Positions 34,919 to 45,400 of a stretch of DNA of 64,000 bases are shown here, piece by piece. The notes under the pieces were generated by a model, which worked only from the letters and a program-made list of their open reading frames with translations, made no database searches and was not told the DNA's origin. The position numbers and the translations under genes are program-made. How positions within the stretch are numbered: position 1 is the first letter of the stretch; each line of letters starts with the position of its first letter. This DNA comes from Campanula takesimana (lineage: Eukaryota; Streptophyta; Magnoliopsida; Asterales; Campanulaceae), in contig JAOWBW010000355.1 of the NCBI GenBank assembly GCA_026119855.1, positions 460,570-524,569 on the forward strand. The letters run 5' to 3'.

Positions 34919-35961
34919 TATATATTAAATTTGTAGTTAATTGTTTAAAAAAATCTAGTTAAGGGGGTTGAATTGAAAATATTAATAGTCATATCCGTTA
35001 AATTTTTAAAGCCCATTAACGTCCATTGACACCCATTAACGATTTTGGTTAGTTTTGCTAATTTATCAATAGTACACAGATTACTTTTATTGTTTCAGTA
35101 GTATAGATTTAAATATGAAAAAACTCAATAGTACGAATGGCAAAAATGCAGTTTACTCGAATAAATATCGAGTAAACCACAAAATGGACCCCGCGTACTA
35201 TGAGTAATGATACGTACAGCGAATTTTTATTCCGGATTCTGAAAGCGACCTACGTGGAAAGCACATTACTAATCCTCGTCAGCAAAACAATCGTGCTACC
35301 GGGAAAAATAAAATAAAATAAAAAAATGCCCTTCGTCTACCTTGGTTCTGTACTTCTGTTCCCTCTAGTTTAAAACAAAACACGTTAGAAACCTCTCCAA
35401 AATCTTTAAGAACGGAACTGCTGAAGTAACGCTCGACAGGAGCACAATCACTCAAGATGGTCTAACGGAGCAATTGAACCTATCTCTCTGCTGTTTTAAT
35501 AAGGAAGAAAATTCTCTCCAAAATGCTACAAGCTTTTCTATATTGGATTTTTCCCGGAAAAAATCGATTGTATACCCTTACCAAGCAAAGATTTTGAGTC
35601 ATCACCATGTTCTGAAATTCAAGACTACACAAAACTTGCAGAATCCACAAGTCATGTGCCTGGTTATAATTTGCAACTGAGAAAACCATCTTGGTTTTTC
35701 TTTTTAATTTTATTCTCTTTCATGTACACCAAAGTGTTAATTTGAAATCACTATGGAATGACAGCCATTTGATAAGTTTGGTTTGGGAGTATCTTAGTTG
35801 AATGGTTGTTGAGTTTGAATTGATTGTTGATGTTTATAATGGATGTCCTGACACCCATTTGATAAGTTTGGTATGGGTGTATCTAAGTTGAACTGAAAAG
35901 TGAGCATGAGTGTACTGCATTATAGGTGTTTGACAAAATGTCTAAAAGAGGTACACTACTA

Positions 35962-36091
35962 CCTCCATCCCAAAATAATGTTTACACTAATTTTTGATTG
36001 ATGAAGGTTTAAAAATGTTTACATTTATTATTGATCAAGAACAATTTATTTTTTATAAAAAAGGTTAACATTCATTTTGAAACGGAGGAAG
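35962..36091. mobile_element. Small Stowaway-like MITE
   Basis: 130 bp between TA dinucleotides. Left CCTCCATCCCAAAATAATG and right TTCATTTTGAAACGGAGGAAG are imperfect inverted repeats of the CTCCCTCCGTCCC type. It lies between the left TIR of E2 and the FAR1-like gene. Confidence 0.65.
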
Positions 36092-36439
36092 TAGTTCTTT
36101 TGATGAACCTGCTAAATGGACATCATCCAAATATTTTTGGGGAATGAGTTTATTGTATCTTGTTTTGAGAATTGGTAGACAAATTTATGCTTACATACAT
36201 CCATTTGCTCACAACAAGTGCACATTTTCTTGTGAGCAACTGGCTAGTACACTAGTGGCCATTTTCTTGTGACCATCTGCCAAGTACACATATGTCAGTG
36301 ATCAGTTGTTAAAAACTAAGGTATTGACAAAACATATAAGAACTTGAATATTATGGTCTTAATATGAGTAAAAGCAACTCAAAGTATAACATAATATGTC
36401 CCAAGCAAACCATTCCCATTTGCATAAAGTCTCCAAAAT

Positions 36440-37311
36440 AGGCTAAACTAGTCAAGCCTCAACCGTTTTCAGATACATCTTTCACAACTACATCTTTTGC
36501 TAGATATTCTTCATAACCAAATAACTCCAATATTTGGTCGATACTAGAATTGCAATTGTCTTTGTGAACCTGCAAAAGAAAATCTAAAATCAGGCACACA
36601 TTGTTATCCAATAATTAGAATATATTTTAAGAAATGCTATATGTATAGTCATACCTGACAATGTAGTAATGGCCTCCAGCCTATCATCACTGGTGATTGA
36701 GCAATCAAGTAGAGAACTATAGAACCCAATGTTGTGATTCTGTTTGAGATGATCATAAGTTCATTTAAGTAAATATTGCATAATATTGACATACTTGGTA
36801 TTGCATAAATTTGAGCAGAGGGAAAACCTGCTGGATATAGCTAGATTCATTTTCTTGCAAAGGCACATAATTCGATGAAATTTGCTGTGATGAATTTATC
36901 TATGATAATTGAAACAAAAAGTTATCATCAGTTAAGGTATAGTTGGAAATGTTATTCTTAACATTCTGTATAAGCTCTTACTTATACTTGATCCCCTAAT
37001 TGAATAATTTCTAGGGAGAAGCAGTACTTACCATTTGATGATCCTGTGTCATGCTATTAGCAGCAACTTGGTCTGTGGTATAGTCGCATGAAGGAGAAAT
37101 AGGCTCATTGATGGATGTAGAGTTTTTTTGAGAGACCTACATAATTGTGGAACAAACGTGATCATTGTTAACATAAAATTAAAGATAATCATCATAAAAA
37201 ATAATTTATTATCACAAATAAGTGCTACTTTTTTTCTTTTTGGAGCTTTTGGCTTCCCTTGATCTGCATTTTTTTCTTGTGGTCCTTGACTTCCGGTTGA
37301 ACGCTACATCA
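36440..37311 (-). pseudogene. 3' exons of the FAR1-like gene (putative)
   Basis: On the minus strand, short coding-like blocks are bounded by GT-AG signals. About 37228-37310 encodes RSTGSQGPQEKNADQGKPKA followed by PKRKK, resembling the basic linker near the C-terminus of FAR1-related proteins. 37032-37136 encodes SINEPISPSCDYTTDQVAAN. 36828-36899 encodes INSSQQISSNYVPLQENESS. There are two further blocks to about 36440. The SWIM zinc finger expected between the transposase domain and this tail is absent. The exon chain is my reconstruction from splice-like sites and is uncertain. Confidence 0.45.
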
Positions 37312-37312
37312 T

Positions 37313-38587
37313 TCAAACAATAAGCCAAATTAACTCGAATAAACCCGGAACCCATCGATGCCTATCTTCGTAAAGCGTAGCTAACCATTCATTATCTCCT
37401 AAATCAAATTCTAGGATCATATTTTCCCATTTCTCTTCAAACTCAGAAACTCTAAGAGACTGGTAGATAATTCTCTTTAAAATCTTTTTTATTTCAAGAT
37501 AATTCGTGAGAGCTCCTAATTTAACCGGTATTTTTTTCATTATGTGCCAAAGGCATAAGCGATGAGAGGACTCAGGAAAAACATGTGCAATTGCAGCCTT
37601 CATTGCTGCACATTGATCTGTGATAATGGCACTCGGAAAACGACCAGACATACAAGTCAACCATGAACGAAACAGCCAAACAAAACTCGTGATATCTTCC
37701 CTGGAGAGTAAACCACATCCAAACAAAATGGAATGTCCGTGATGATTTACTCCTACAAATGGAGCGAATGGCATGTCATATCGGTTTGTTAAGTAAGTGG
37801 TATCGAATGTGATAACATCTCCAAAAGAATGGTACGCAGATTTACACCTTGAATCTGCCCAAAAAACATTTTTGATCCGACATTCATCATCCGTGTCAAT
37901 TGTGTAAAAAAAATCAGAGTTTCTAGCCTGCATTTTTTGAAAATAATTCACCAAGGCTTGTGCATCTCCAACCCCAAGCCTTGTCTCTCTAGCCTTAGCA
38001 ATGTGATTTCTTGCCTCTCTCTCTCCAAACGATAAATTATCATAGCCAACTTCAACTGCAATTGAATGGAAATTCTTGCTCAAAGGAATACCAGCTAAAT
38101 CATTCAATTCCAACTTTTTTTTGAAAGGGCTAGTCACCATTTTATTACATCTGAAGAGACGTGCATTTTCAGGTAATAGCTCATGATTATGATCAAGGTG
38201 GACACGAGTAATCACAAACTTCTCCTCATAAATCGCTATATTAATCCTAGCCTTACAATCTGTCTTAACAGATGGCCTGGGACGAAAAGAAGCTTTTCGA
38301 GAAACTGGTTTTCCATATCGAGCACAAGTAAGCGAAAAGTACCTGGGTTTACCATCATCTGAATTTTTTGTACTTGTCTTTATGATGCCAAAACCAACAT
38401 GTCTTGCATAATTGTTATTGTAATCACGAACATCTTTTTCAGAAGAAAATTCCATTCCCGGCTTTGGGATATAATCGTCATCCCCTGAAGTTATGTTGTT
38501 CAACTGAGATTTTGTGGATACATCATCATATTCATTATGCCTGTCCTCATAAGTCTCTGTATTTCCATAATGTTGACTACCTTCCAT
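37313..38587 (-). CDS. FAR1/FHY3-related MULE transposase-like protein, truncated
   Basis: 424 codons from the ATG at 38587 (MEGSQHYGNTETYEDRHNEY); a longer frame to 38647 lacks support because a 5'-UTR intron (about 38599-38690) precedes the ATG. Residues about 44-138 form a FAR1 DNA-binding (WRKY-like) domain: GMEFSSEKDVRDYNNNYARH to DCKAR to HLDHNHELL. Residues about 235-330 are the MULE transposase core with VITFDTTYL and AIITDQCAAM (two catalytic Asp positions) and CLWHI. It stops soon after RWVPG, before the usual C-terminal third with the SWIM zinc finger. Its position between matching inverted repeats argues it is element-borne rather than a domesticated host FRS gene. Possibly defective. 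Confidence 0.85.
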   Translation of the reverse strand: MEGSQHYGNTETYEDRHNEYDDVSTKSQLNNITSGDDDYIPKPGMEFSSEKDVRDYNNNYARHVGFGIIKTSTKNSDDGKPRYFSLTCARYGKPVSRKASFRPRPSVKTDCKARINIAIYEEKFVITRVHLDHNHELLPENARLFRCNKMVTSPFKKKLELNDLAGIPLSKNFHSIAVEVGYDNLSFGEREARNHIAKARETRLGVGDAQALVNYFQKMQARNSDFFYTIDTDDECRIKNVFWADSRCKSAYHSFGDVITFDTTYLTNRYDMPFAPFVGVNHHGHSILFGCGLLSREDITSFVWLFRSWLTCMSGRFPSAIITDQCAAMKAAIAHVFPESSHRLCLWHIMKKIPVKLGALTNYLEIKKILKRIIYQSLRVSEFEEKWENMILEFDLGDNEWLATLYEDRHRWVPGLFELIWLIV

Positions 38588-38810
38588 TTGTAATCTAATA
38601 GAAACATTTGAAAGAGAAATTAGCATGCAGTAAAATCCAAAAAGCACTACATATCAAATTACTAGGAACAATATAGTACACAGATGGTTACCTGTAAATC
38701 AGTTGTGGTTTTGGATAAACTTGCCGCTGATCGATGGAAGTGTATGGTTGTTTGAGGCGTGAGGGAGAAAGAACCAGGTAGGTAGATGAAAGGGTGAAAG
38801 GGTTTTGGCT

Positions 38811-38812
<2 letters not shown>

Positions 38813-38842
<30 letters not shown>
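38813..38842. repeat. Poly(T) run
   Basis: About 30 consecutive T, upstream of the FAR1-like gene in its own reading sense. Prone to slippage and assembly error. Confidence 0.9.
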
Positions 38843-38954
38843 CTCTCTTATGAAATAAAAGTCTTTTCTTCTTCTAACTTTGCTGACTAGGATTATTTAT
38901 TGCCTTTCCACGTTGGTCGTTGGTATGCTTCGGAATAAAAAGTCGATGTATGTA

Positions 38955-39085
38955 TCATTTTCCGCGTACTATTGCCCCAACATCACTTTGACATGCGTAC
39001 TATTAACTCAGTAAATGTACCTTTTATCCATTTCCCTAAGATTTGTAACGCTAGTTACAAACTTAACAGCGCTATTAATAACTTA
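38955..39085 (+). repeat. Left half of a palindrome in the right end of E2
   Basis: Contains CGCGTACTATTGCCCCAACA, GACATGCGTACTATTAACTC and AGTAAATGTACC. The reverse complement of these is at about 41515-41670 (ATTTACTGAGTT, ACGCATGTCAAAATGATGTT, GCAATAGTACGCG). The halves enclose 2.4 kb including the purine repeats and the solo-LTR-like element. Confidence 0.7.
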
Positions 39086-39289
39086 ACAAAAAGTTAGATT
39101 TGAAATTTTAAAATTGACCTTATATTTTAAAATTAACGCCCTCTATCATCATCTTCTTCCTCCATTTCTTCTTCATATCCTTCACCTCACCAGTCAACTG
39201 CCGCCCACCTCCACGCACTCACCACGGGCGGCCAAATCTACCCACCATCAGTCACCATCGCCAACCACCCCAGTCACCATCGTCGACGA

Positions 39290-39495
39290 AGAAAGAGAGA
39301 GAGAAAGAGAGACCCAAAAAAATGTAGATTGGGCTTAGAATTTAGAGAGGGGAAGAAGAAAGGGAGAGAGAGAGACCTAAAAAAGCCAGATGTAACATTA
39401 GATTTAGAGAGGGGAAGAAGAAAAGGGAGAGAGAGACAAAAAAAAAAAAAAAAAAAAAAAAAACCCAGATTTAAGATTAGATTTAGAGAGAGGTG
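39290..39495 (+). repeat. Purine-rich tandem repeat with poly(A)
   Basis: Three copies of a unit of about 70 bp (GATTTAGAGAGGGGAAGAAG core, then GGGAGAGAGAGAC and an A run; about 28 A in the third copy). Open frames here, such as the one on the opposite strand with a long Phe run, are artefacts of composition. Confidence 0.75.
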
Positions 39496-40137
39496 GAGAT
39501 ATATGTTTGCTATTTGATGATCTTCAACCAACCGGTGCCGCATTTGGGATTTTAATTCAGAGACTTTTAACAATTGATCTTGTCCATGCCTCAATTTGGT
39601 TGAAGTTATTCTCTGTCCTCCATATTTCTAGCGATCAGGTGCACGGGCTAATTTGATTAGAGGGAGTTCACCCGTAGCGGGGTTAAGAGAAAGGGAAGAC
39701 AGACTTTTGCTATTGCGATTTATGGTCGCAGGCCGAGGTGGTTGCTCGGGCCGATGTGGGGTTGGAGCCTGAATGTGCCCATAGGCCGCTCGCCGGAGAT
39801 CTGGGACGGTAGGGTAGGGACGTAGGGTGGAGTGGGGAGCAGATAATAAGGGAAAGAGGGTTACATTAAAGGAGGTTGCAATTTGTTTTGTTTCTTTGTT
39901 TTTTTTTTTTTTTAATTTGGTTGTAATCCACTATTTTTTATTTATCGTTTTTTGGTTCTCTTATTTGAAACATTTTTTAATAGCATTATTTTACGTTAAA
40001 TAATTAAATCCCAAAAACATGTAGTAAAAATACTTGGGGTTGATAATTTTTTTTAAAAAAAAAAATAATATAACAATTTTATAGAATAATAAATATATAA
40101 AGAATAATTTTTACTTAGTTTTCTAACTTTTGGTAAG
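39496..40137. other. Interior of E2, no gene seen
   Basis: Mixed sequence including a GC-richer part at 39640-39850 (TAGCGGGGTTAAGAGAAAGG; GCCGCTCGCCGGAGATCTGG) that could be a captured fragment, then AT-rich sequence. No credible ORF or known repeat. Confidence 0.4.
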
Positions 40138-41463
40138 TGATAGAGAAAAATCCCACTGTAATAAAAACATTGGAAGTGTACAAGTGCCGAAGCATCAGTA
40201 TACAAAAGTAAGGGTCGAACCACATAGACTCGTATGATTAACAAGTGAATTTAATTAGTGCAAAAGTAACCAGAGGGTTTTTGTTTTGATTTGATTAAAA
40301 ATTAAATTACTACTAAGCAATGAAAGTAAACTAATTTAATAGGCAAAATAACGCAAGGATTGTATTCAAGAATGACGAAGATTTAAAGATTGGGGTTCAC
40401 AAGTATCTTCACTCTATGCTAGTTTTAATAATAAAGTTACCAAACTTGTTCAAGAAATCGTTCACTCAATCAAGGGTTGGGACGGTCTGGTCACCGGATT
40501 GCAACTCTATTATTACCTCTATCTGATGTTTTCCGCTAGGTCAACAACAAACACAAATAATTTATTAAGATCCAAAGAACACTTGATTTTAGACTCATTT
40601 GAATCCCGCTAAGTCTTAAATTAAATCTAATCACCGGAATAAAGTCAATATATAAACTATCCACGCTAGTGAAACAATTTATACCTAGATGATTTAAAGA
40701 CCAAAAATATCAATCTATATTGTTGAAATCTCTAAATGAATTAAAACTATTCCGATGAACAAGAACAAGAATGATATTAGTCAAGCACGATTAGCATAGA
40801 GATCCGATAGTGTTACTTCCAATCCATGAACAAGGAAATTAGCTACTCATCGACATAGCAATTAACACAAGAAAATAATTAAAAATCATAAACTTGGATA
40901 AACGCTTGATGATGAATAAAATTCCCCGAATCTTGATTACAACCTTCCACACTAAGAAAACCTAAGAATAAAGCATAAAAACTGAGTTCTAAAACCTAAC
41001 TATTTAAATACACAAAAGAGGAGTCCAAACTTGGAGAGAAATCAATAAAATATTGGTAATTAAGTAAATCCCGCAATTCTGGCGGAAAGGGCGAGCGGGC
41101 GCTCGGTCACATTCAAGCGGGCGCTCGATGTTGGCAGAAAGTTTGCTCCGCCTGGTGAATTAATGCGAGCGGGCGCCTAGTGCTTGTTCCAGCTTTTCTT
41201 CTTTTCTTCCTTTCTTGACTCGACTGACTTCCGTTTGGCCTTTGACTTTGACTCGAGCAATGATGGTCTTTAACACTCTAAACATCCAGGACTTTGCAGT
41301 AACCAAAATGACACTAACAAGTGTCTCAAAACATATAAATTTCCACAAAGTTCCTCACACAAAGATACACTAAAATTACATCAAAACTATTCTAAATTAC
41401 ATCAAAACTCACTAAAAATACTCCGGAAACATAGAGATAATATATGTGAAAACCCATCCATCA
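40138..41463. mobile_element. Second solo-LTR-like element (same family as 8225-9612)
   Basis: Begins TGATAGAGAAAAATCCC, ends CCATCCATCA, and has the 5-bp duplication GTAAG on both sides (40133-40137 and 41464-41468). It aligns along its length with 8225-9612: AAGGGTCGAACCACATAGAC near the left, AACCAGAGGG, GGGACGG in the middle, AAACGCTTGATGATGAATAA, and GGGCGCTC/GGGCGCCT motifs near 41090-41180. No coding region. Inserted in the right end of E2. Confidence 0.82.
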
Positions 41464-41514
41464 GTAAGATTCAGGGGGAAAGTGTAATAATTTGAAAATC
41501 AGAGCCACATTTGT

Positions 41515-41670
41515 AAATCAGAGTCAGAGATTTTGTTAAGTTATTAATATCCACGTTAACTTTTTAACCGACGTTAGAAATCTCAGGGAAATAGATAATA
41601 AAACTATAGTACGCAAGGTACATTTACTGAGTTCATAATACGCATGTCAAAATGATGTTGGAGCAATAGT
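41515..41670 (-). repeat. Right half of the palindrome in E2
   Basis: Reverse complement of 38955-39085, with about 80-85% similarity by eye. It passes directly into the terminal 31-bp inverted repeat of E2 (CGCGGGTCCATTTTGTGG...ACTC). Confidence 0.7.
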
Positions 41671-42025
41671 ACGCGGGTCCATTTTGTGGTTTACTCAATA
41701 AATATCTATATCCCACTATCCCAAAAAAGATAGACTTATTTATAAATCGAAAATTGCAGCATAACAACAAATTTGCCATCGTGACCAAATCCAGAGCAAA
41801 AGTAGCATTTGGATAAGTCATCTCCCACACTCAACTTAATTCACCAAGCATGTAAAAATAAGGAGGTAGAAATAAGTCTAATAAAGAAAGCTTAGAAGGA
41901 AAGCACCTTCTTCAACATCTACCTCTCTGCCATATATTGCTTGCATTTGAATCAAAGTCATTCTTACTACTCCATTCATACAAACACCACTTCATTCCCC
42001 ACCTCCCCTCCTCTTTTCAACATAC

Positions 42026-42028
<3 letters not shown>

Positions 42029-42118
<90 letters not shown>
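42029..42118 (+). repeat. Compound (CA)n(GA)n microsatellite in a 5' leader
   Basis: About 22 AC units followed by about 22 AG units, 280-370 bp before the ATG at 42402. It lies in the presumed 5' UTR or promoter of the DUF4378 gene. GA repeats are common in plant leaders and can bind BPC/GAGA factors; length variation is likely. Confidence 0.95.
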
Positions 42119-42121
<3 letters not shown>

Positions 42122-42401
42122 ACTTTCACTTCAATCTTTGATCAACATTCACTACTTATTAAAAATTTCAACTTCACCATTCATTCATTTTCCATAAATT
42201 AACCAGTTATTTCCCACCTTACCCAACATTGAAAACCACTTCCCAACTGCATATTCATCACCAAATTCTTTCCTTTCTCAATTAATCTTCCATAACAACA
42301 ATCCTAACAAATCCAATCCCATATGCTCTTCGGTTTCTAATCGAGCTTTGTTTAGGGAGCCAAAAAAAAAAAACAATTCTTCTTCAACGCGTTGCACAAA
42401 C

Positions 42402-45400
42402 ATGGCAACATCCAAGTCGGACTTTGCACAGAAGCTGCTGAATGATCTGAAACTCAGAAAAGAACGAATGGCAGCTGCATCGCAAACTTCAAGTCATTCA
42501 CATTCCACATCCAGAGGTACCGTACCCTATTCAGTGCTCTAAATATTCTTTCATGCAATCTGATACAAGTTGGCTGAAATCTGAATGCAAATTAAGAGTA
42601 GCTTAATTTGGATTAATATTCATGTTCAATGACTTGAAGCAATGTCAAAAAAGCAGAAGATACCAATTACAGTACTGTACTTTTTCATGTAAATATAGAA
42701 GGCTCAACTGTAAAGTGGAGAACCATAAAGAGAAAAGAAGCCTTTCACATGTTATTAGTTTGTCTTTCATAAGAATGTGATCAGTTTACTGTTGGCTTGG
42801 TGGGAGGGAGATTACATTTAAACCTTCTTGTTAAGAAATGAATATGCTTTTGCTACATCTGTCCCAAAATGAATGTCCATTTTTGTTCTTGATCAAGAAC
42901 AAAAATTGGATATTCATATCGGGACGGAGGGACTAGTTCACCGCTTCATACACCATACCATCATTTTGAGTCTTCGACTATGGCCTCAATGAACCAACGA
43001 CTCCCCATTTGCAGTATCCTTGTCCCTGAGCCAATCACAAATGGACTGTTTTGATATAATAAGAATCAGAAAAAGAAAATGGAGGTCATACGAGACATTG
43101 GCCTAAATTTAGCATTAAAACAATAGATATTCTACAAGTGAAGAGTGTAACAGGATAATGTAGCTAGCTATAGTGATTGGTGTGAATCTTATGTTGTGTT
43201 AGGTGTGCAAAATAAACAAGTTAAAAGAGCTATAAAAAAAATCTCAACTGCTAGAAAACTCTATTACGTCCCAAAATGAATGTTCATATTTTGTTCTTGT
43301 GATTTTGGGACGGAGAGAGTAGTATATTGTACCTATTAAGGAGTTTCGTATCAAAATCCTGATCAAACGACCTATATATGTGCATGAGTGCATCAATGTC
43401 TGTTTGTGTATATGCTTAACTTGCTGCTTTCAAGGGTGTTTTTCTTACTTAATGTAGTCCAAATATGCAGATACATATAGCAAAACCGCCCAAACTTACA
43501 GAGGATCTCACCAAAATAAACCAATACAACCTGTAAGTCAATTATTCGAGCTCTTACCTCACAAATATGATCAAAACCTTCGCATCAGTTTACATAATCA
43601 GCTTGCTGTATATCATTCTCCTTCCTCCCTGCACTGCAGACTGGCTCGAAACCAATGAACCAACGAACAAGGCCTGCAAGAAGCAGTGGATCATCTCCCA
43701 ACATCAAAGAATCCTCACAACAAATTACTTCGTATGGAAGAAACGGGAGCTCATCAGACTATGTAGGAGATCTCTCCATGGCCTTTGCCTATGCCTTACA
43801 AAACGGTAAATTGGACTTCTCCACCAAGAATAGTTCAATGATAGATTTTCTTCATCAAATTGGAAGGAGATCACTTGACATGGGCAAAATGGACCAACGA
43901 ACAGGAAGCTTCACTAAGAACCGTTCCTCAACCAGTCATTTTCCAACAGTCTCACATATTCACATCAAAGAAATATCAAAAGGGGTTCAGAATTTAAACC
44001 AGATTCTAGGAGCATGTTCCAACGGCGTAAATTTTGACAAATATTCGATCGAAGTTGGGAAAGAGCTACTAAAGGGTGCAAAGGGTTTGGAGGAGTCTTT
44101 GAGAATGCTTGTTAACTTGCAAGAAGCTTCAGAATACATGGCCAGCCCTCAGAAAAAGAACCAAAACCGGTTCACTTTACTCGATGAGGACGAGGAGGAT
44201 GAAGACAAAGATGTGAAGATAGCAGACCAGAGACAAGTTGACCTTCCAAGGTTCTCATTTGACAAACCTTCGAAGAGTTCTCATGGTAGAAAAGAGGCAG
44301 CAAGTCAGAGGATATTGGCATTAACATATTCAAGTGATCCTCCTAGTTTGATGCCTCATAAAAGGTCTTATAGTTATGATGCAGACTTTAGAACTCTTTC
44401 TACGCTGTCTGATAGAAAGAGTACTGCGAGTCCAGTACAGTCAAAGACAGAGAAAGGGAGGATTTCCAATGTAATTGCAAAACTCATGGGGCTGGAAGAA
44501 GTTCAAGAAAAGGCAGAGTTGCAGACTACAAGGAAAGCATCTAGTTCAAGAAAGAAAGAAGGGGCAGATACAAACACCAAAATTGGTGAGGCAAGTAGAA
44601 GGGAGGTTGACCAAGCAATCAACATACGACGAACTCATGAAAATGCAGTTCCGATGAAAGCTGAAAAAAACGAGGTGTCCTCTAGAGCCAATGGTGGAGT
44701 TTCTGATGGGAAAATGCATCGGAAGGATTTTGAAAGAGTAAATGTCACCCCTGTAATTGATAAGCGACAAAGCCACAGTGATAGGTTTAATCAAATTCCT
44801 GGAAATGGTAGAAAAGGAGAGGACAATGAGAGAAGGCTTACTAAGCACAAGGAGCAGAAGAGCACAGAAGAGAGTCTAAACTTGGAGGTAAAGCAGAATC
44901 ACAGAAGCGCATTAGTCACAGATAGATTGCGAGAAAAAATTGAAGGACGGAAAATTAAACTTCAAACAGAAAAGATAAACGAGGCGAGGGTGATCCCAAG
45001 CAATCATCAACGGCTCCCGAAGGATCAGGGGCCGCTTCAACAAATCAGAAAGCAAGTGATTAAACAAGAATTGCCTGCAAGAAAGCAAGACAAAAGGCAA
45101 GTGAAATCCAAGGTTTCATCAAAACCTGCAGAAAACATACAAAAGAAGCAGTCAATTATGAATCAAGTGACGCCTAGTAAGAAAAGTACTGGTGCAGTTA
45201 TTGACGTAATACCATTGAAAGAGTTGCCAGATGATAAAGAACATGAAGAATTCTTCAGAGAAAATGGGGGCTCAATCAAAGACGAATCTTTGAAGGAACT
45301 TGGATTGAAGCAAGAAATGAAACAAACTGGCAGCGAGCAACCACTTGAAAAGGGTGTCCAGGTGGCCCCAACGAGAAGGAAGGAAGATTCGATGTATAAG

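Larger units (their letters stand above)
22238..35158. mobile_element. Mutator-like element E1 (non-autonomous, split by element C)
   Basis: The left end GAGTAAACCACATTTCTGAC at 22238 and the right end, which closes with GTTTACTC at 35158, form long inverted repeats. The left TIR is cut at 22305 by element C and continues at 33518 to about 33620; the right TIR spans about 34985-35158. A 10-bp direct duplication GAATAAATAT flanks it (22228-22237 and 35159-35168), in the Mutator size range (8-11 bp). Without element C and its TSD it is about 1.7 kb. It has no transposase, so it would depend on an autonomous relative such as E2. Confidence 0.82.
35170..41696. mobile_element. Mutator-like element E2 carrying a FAR1-type transposase gene
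   Basis: Starts GAGTAAACCACAAAATGGAC at 35170 and ends with its reverse complement, closing GTTTACTC at 41696. The 10-bp duplication AATAAATATC is on both sides (35160-35169 and 41697-41706). A longer subterminal inverted match joins 35200-35300 to 38885-38960 (TTTTTATTCCG and ACGTGGAAAG in both), bracketing the FAR1-like gene. A further palindrome joins 38955-39085 to 41515-41670, so the right end is compound. A solo-LTR-like insertion of 1.3 kb lies in that end. Net size is about 5.2 kb. Confidence 0.82.

Noticed and set aside
39274..39594. 106-codon minus-strand frame with a Phe run
   Set aside because: Opposite strand of the purine repeat and poly(A); composition artefact.
41937..42197. 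Open frames rich in His-Thr and Arg-Glu
   Set aside because: Translation of the CA/GA microsatellite.
43567..43809. 80-codon frame with a signal-peptide-like start before the main exon
   Set aside because: It overlaps the intron 2 acceptor and exon 3 of the DUF4378 gene in another frame; the splice model explains the region.
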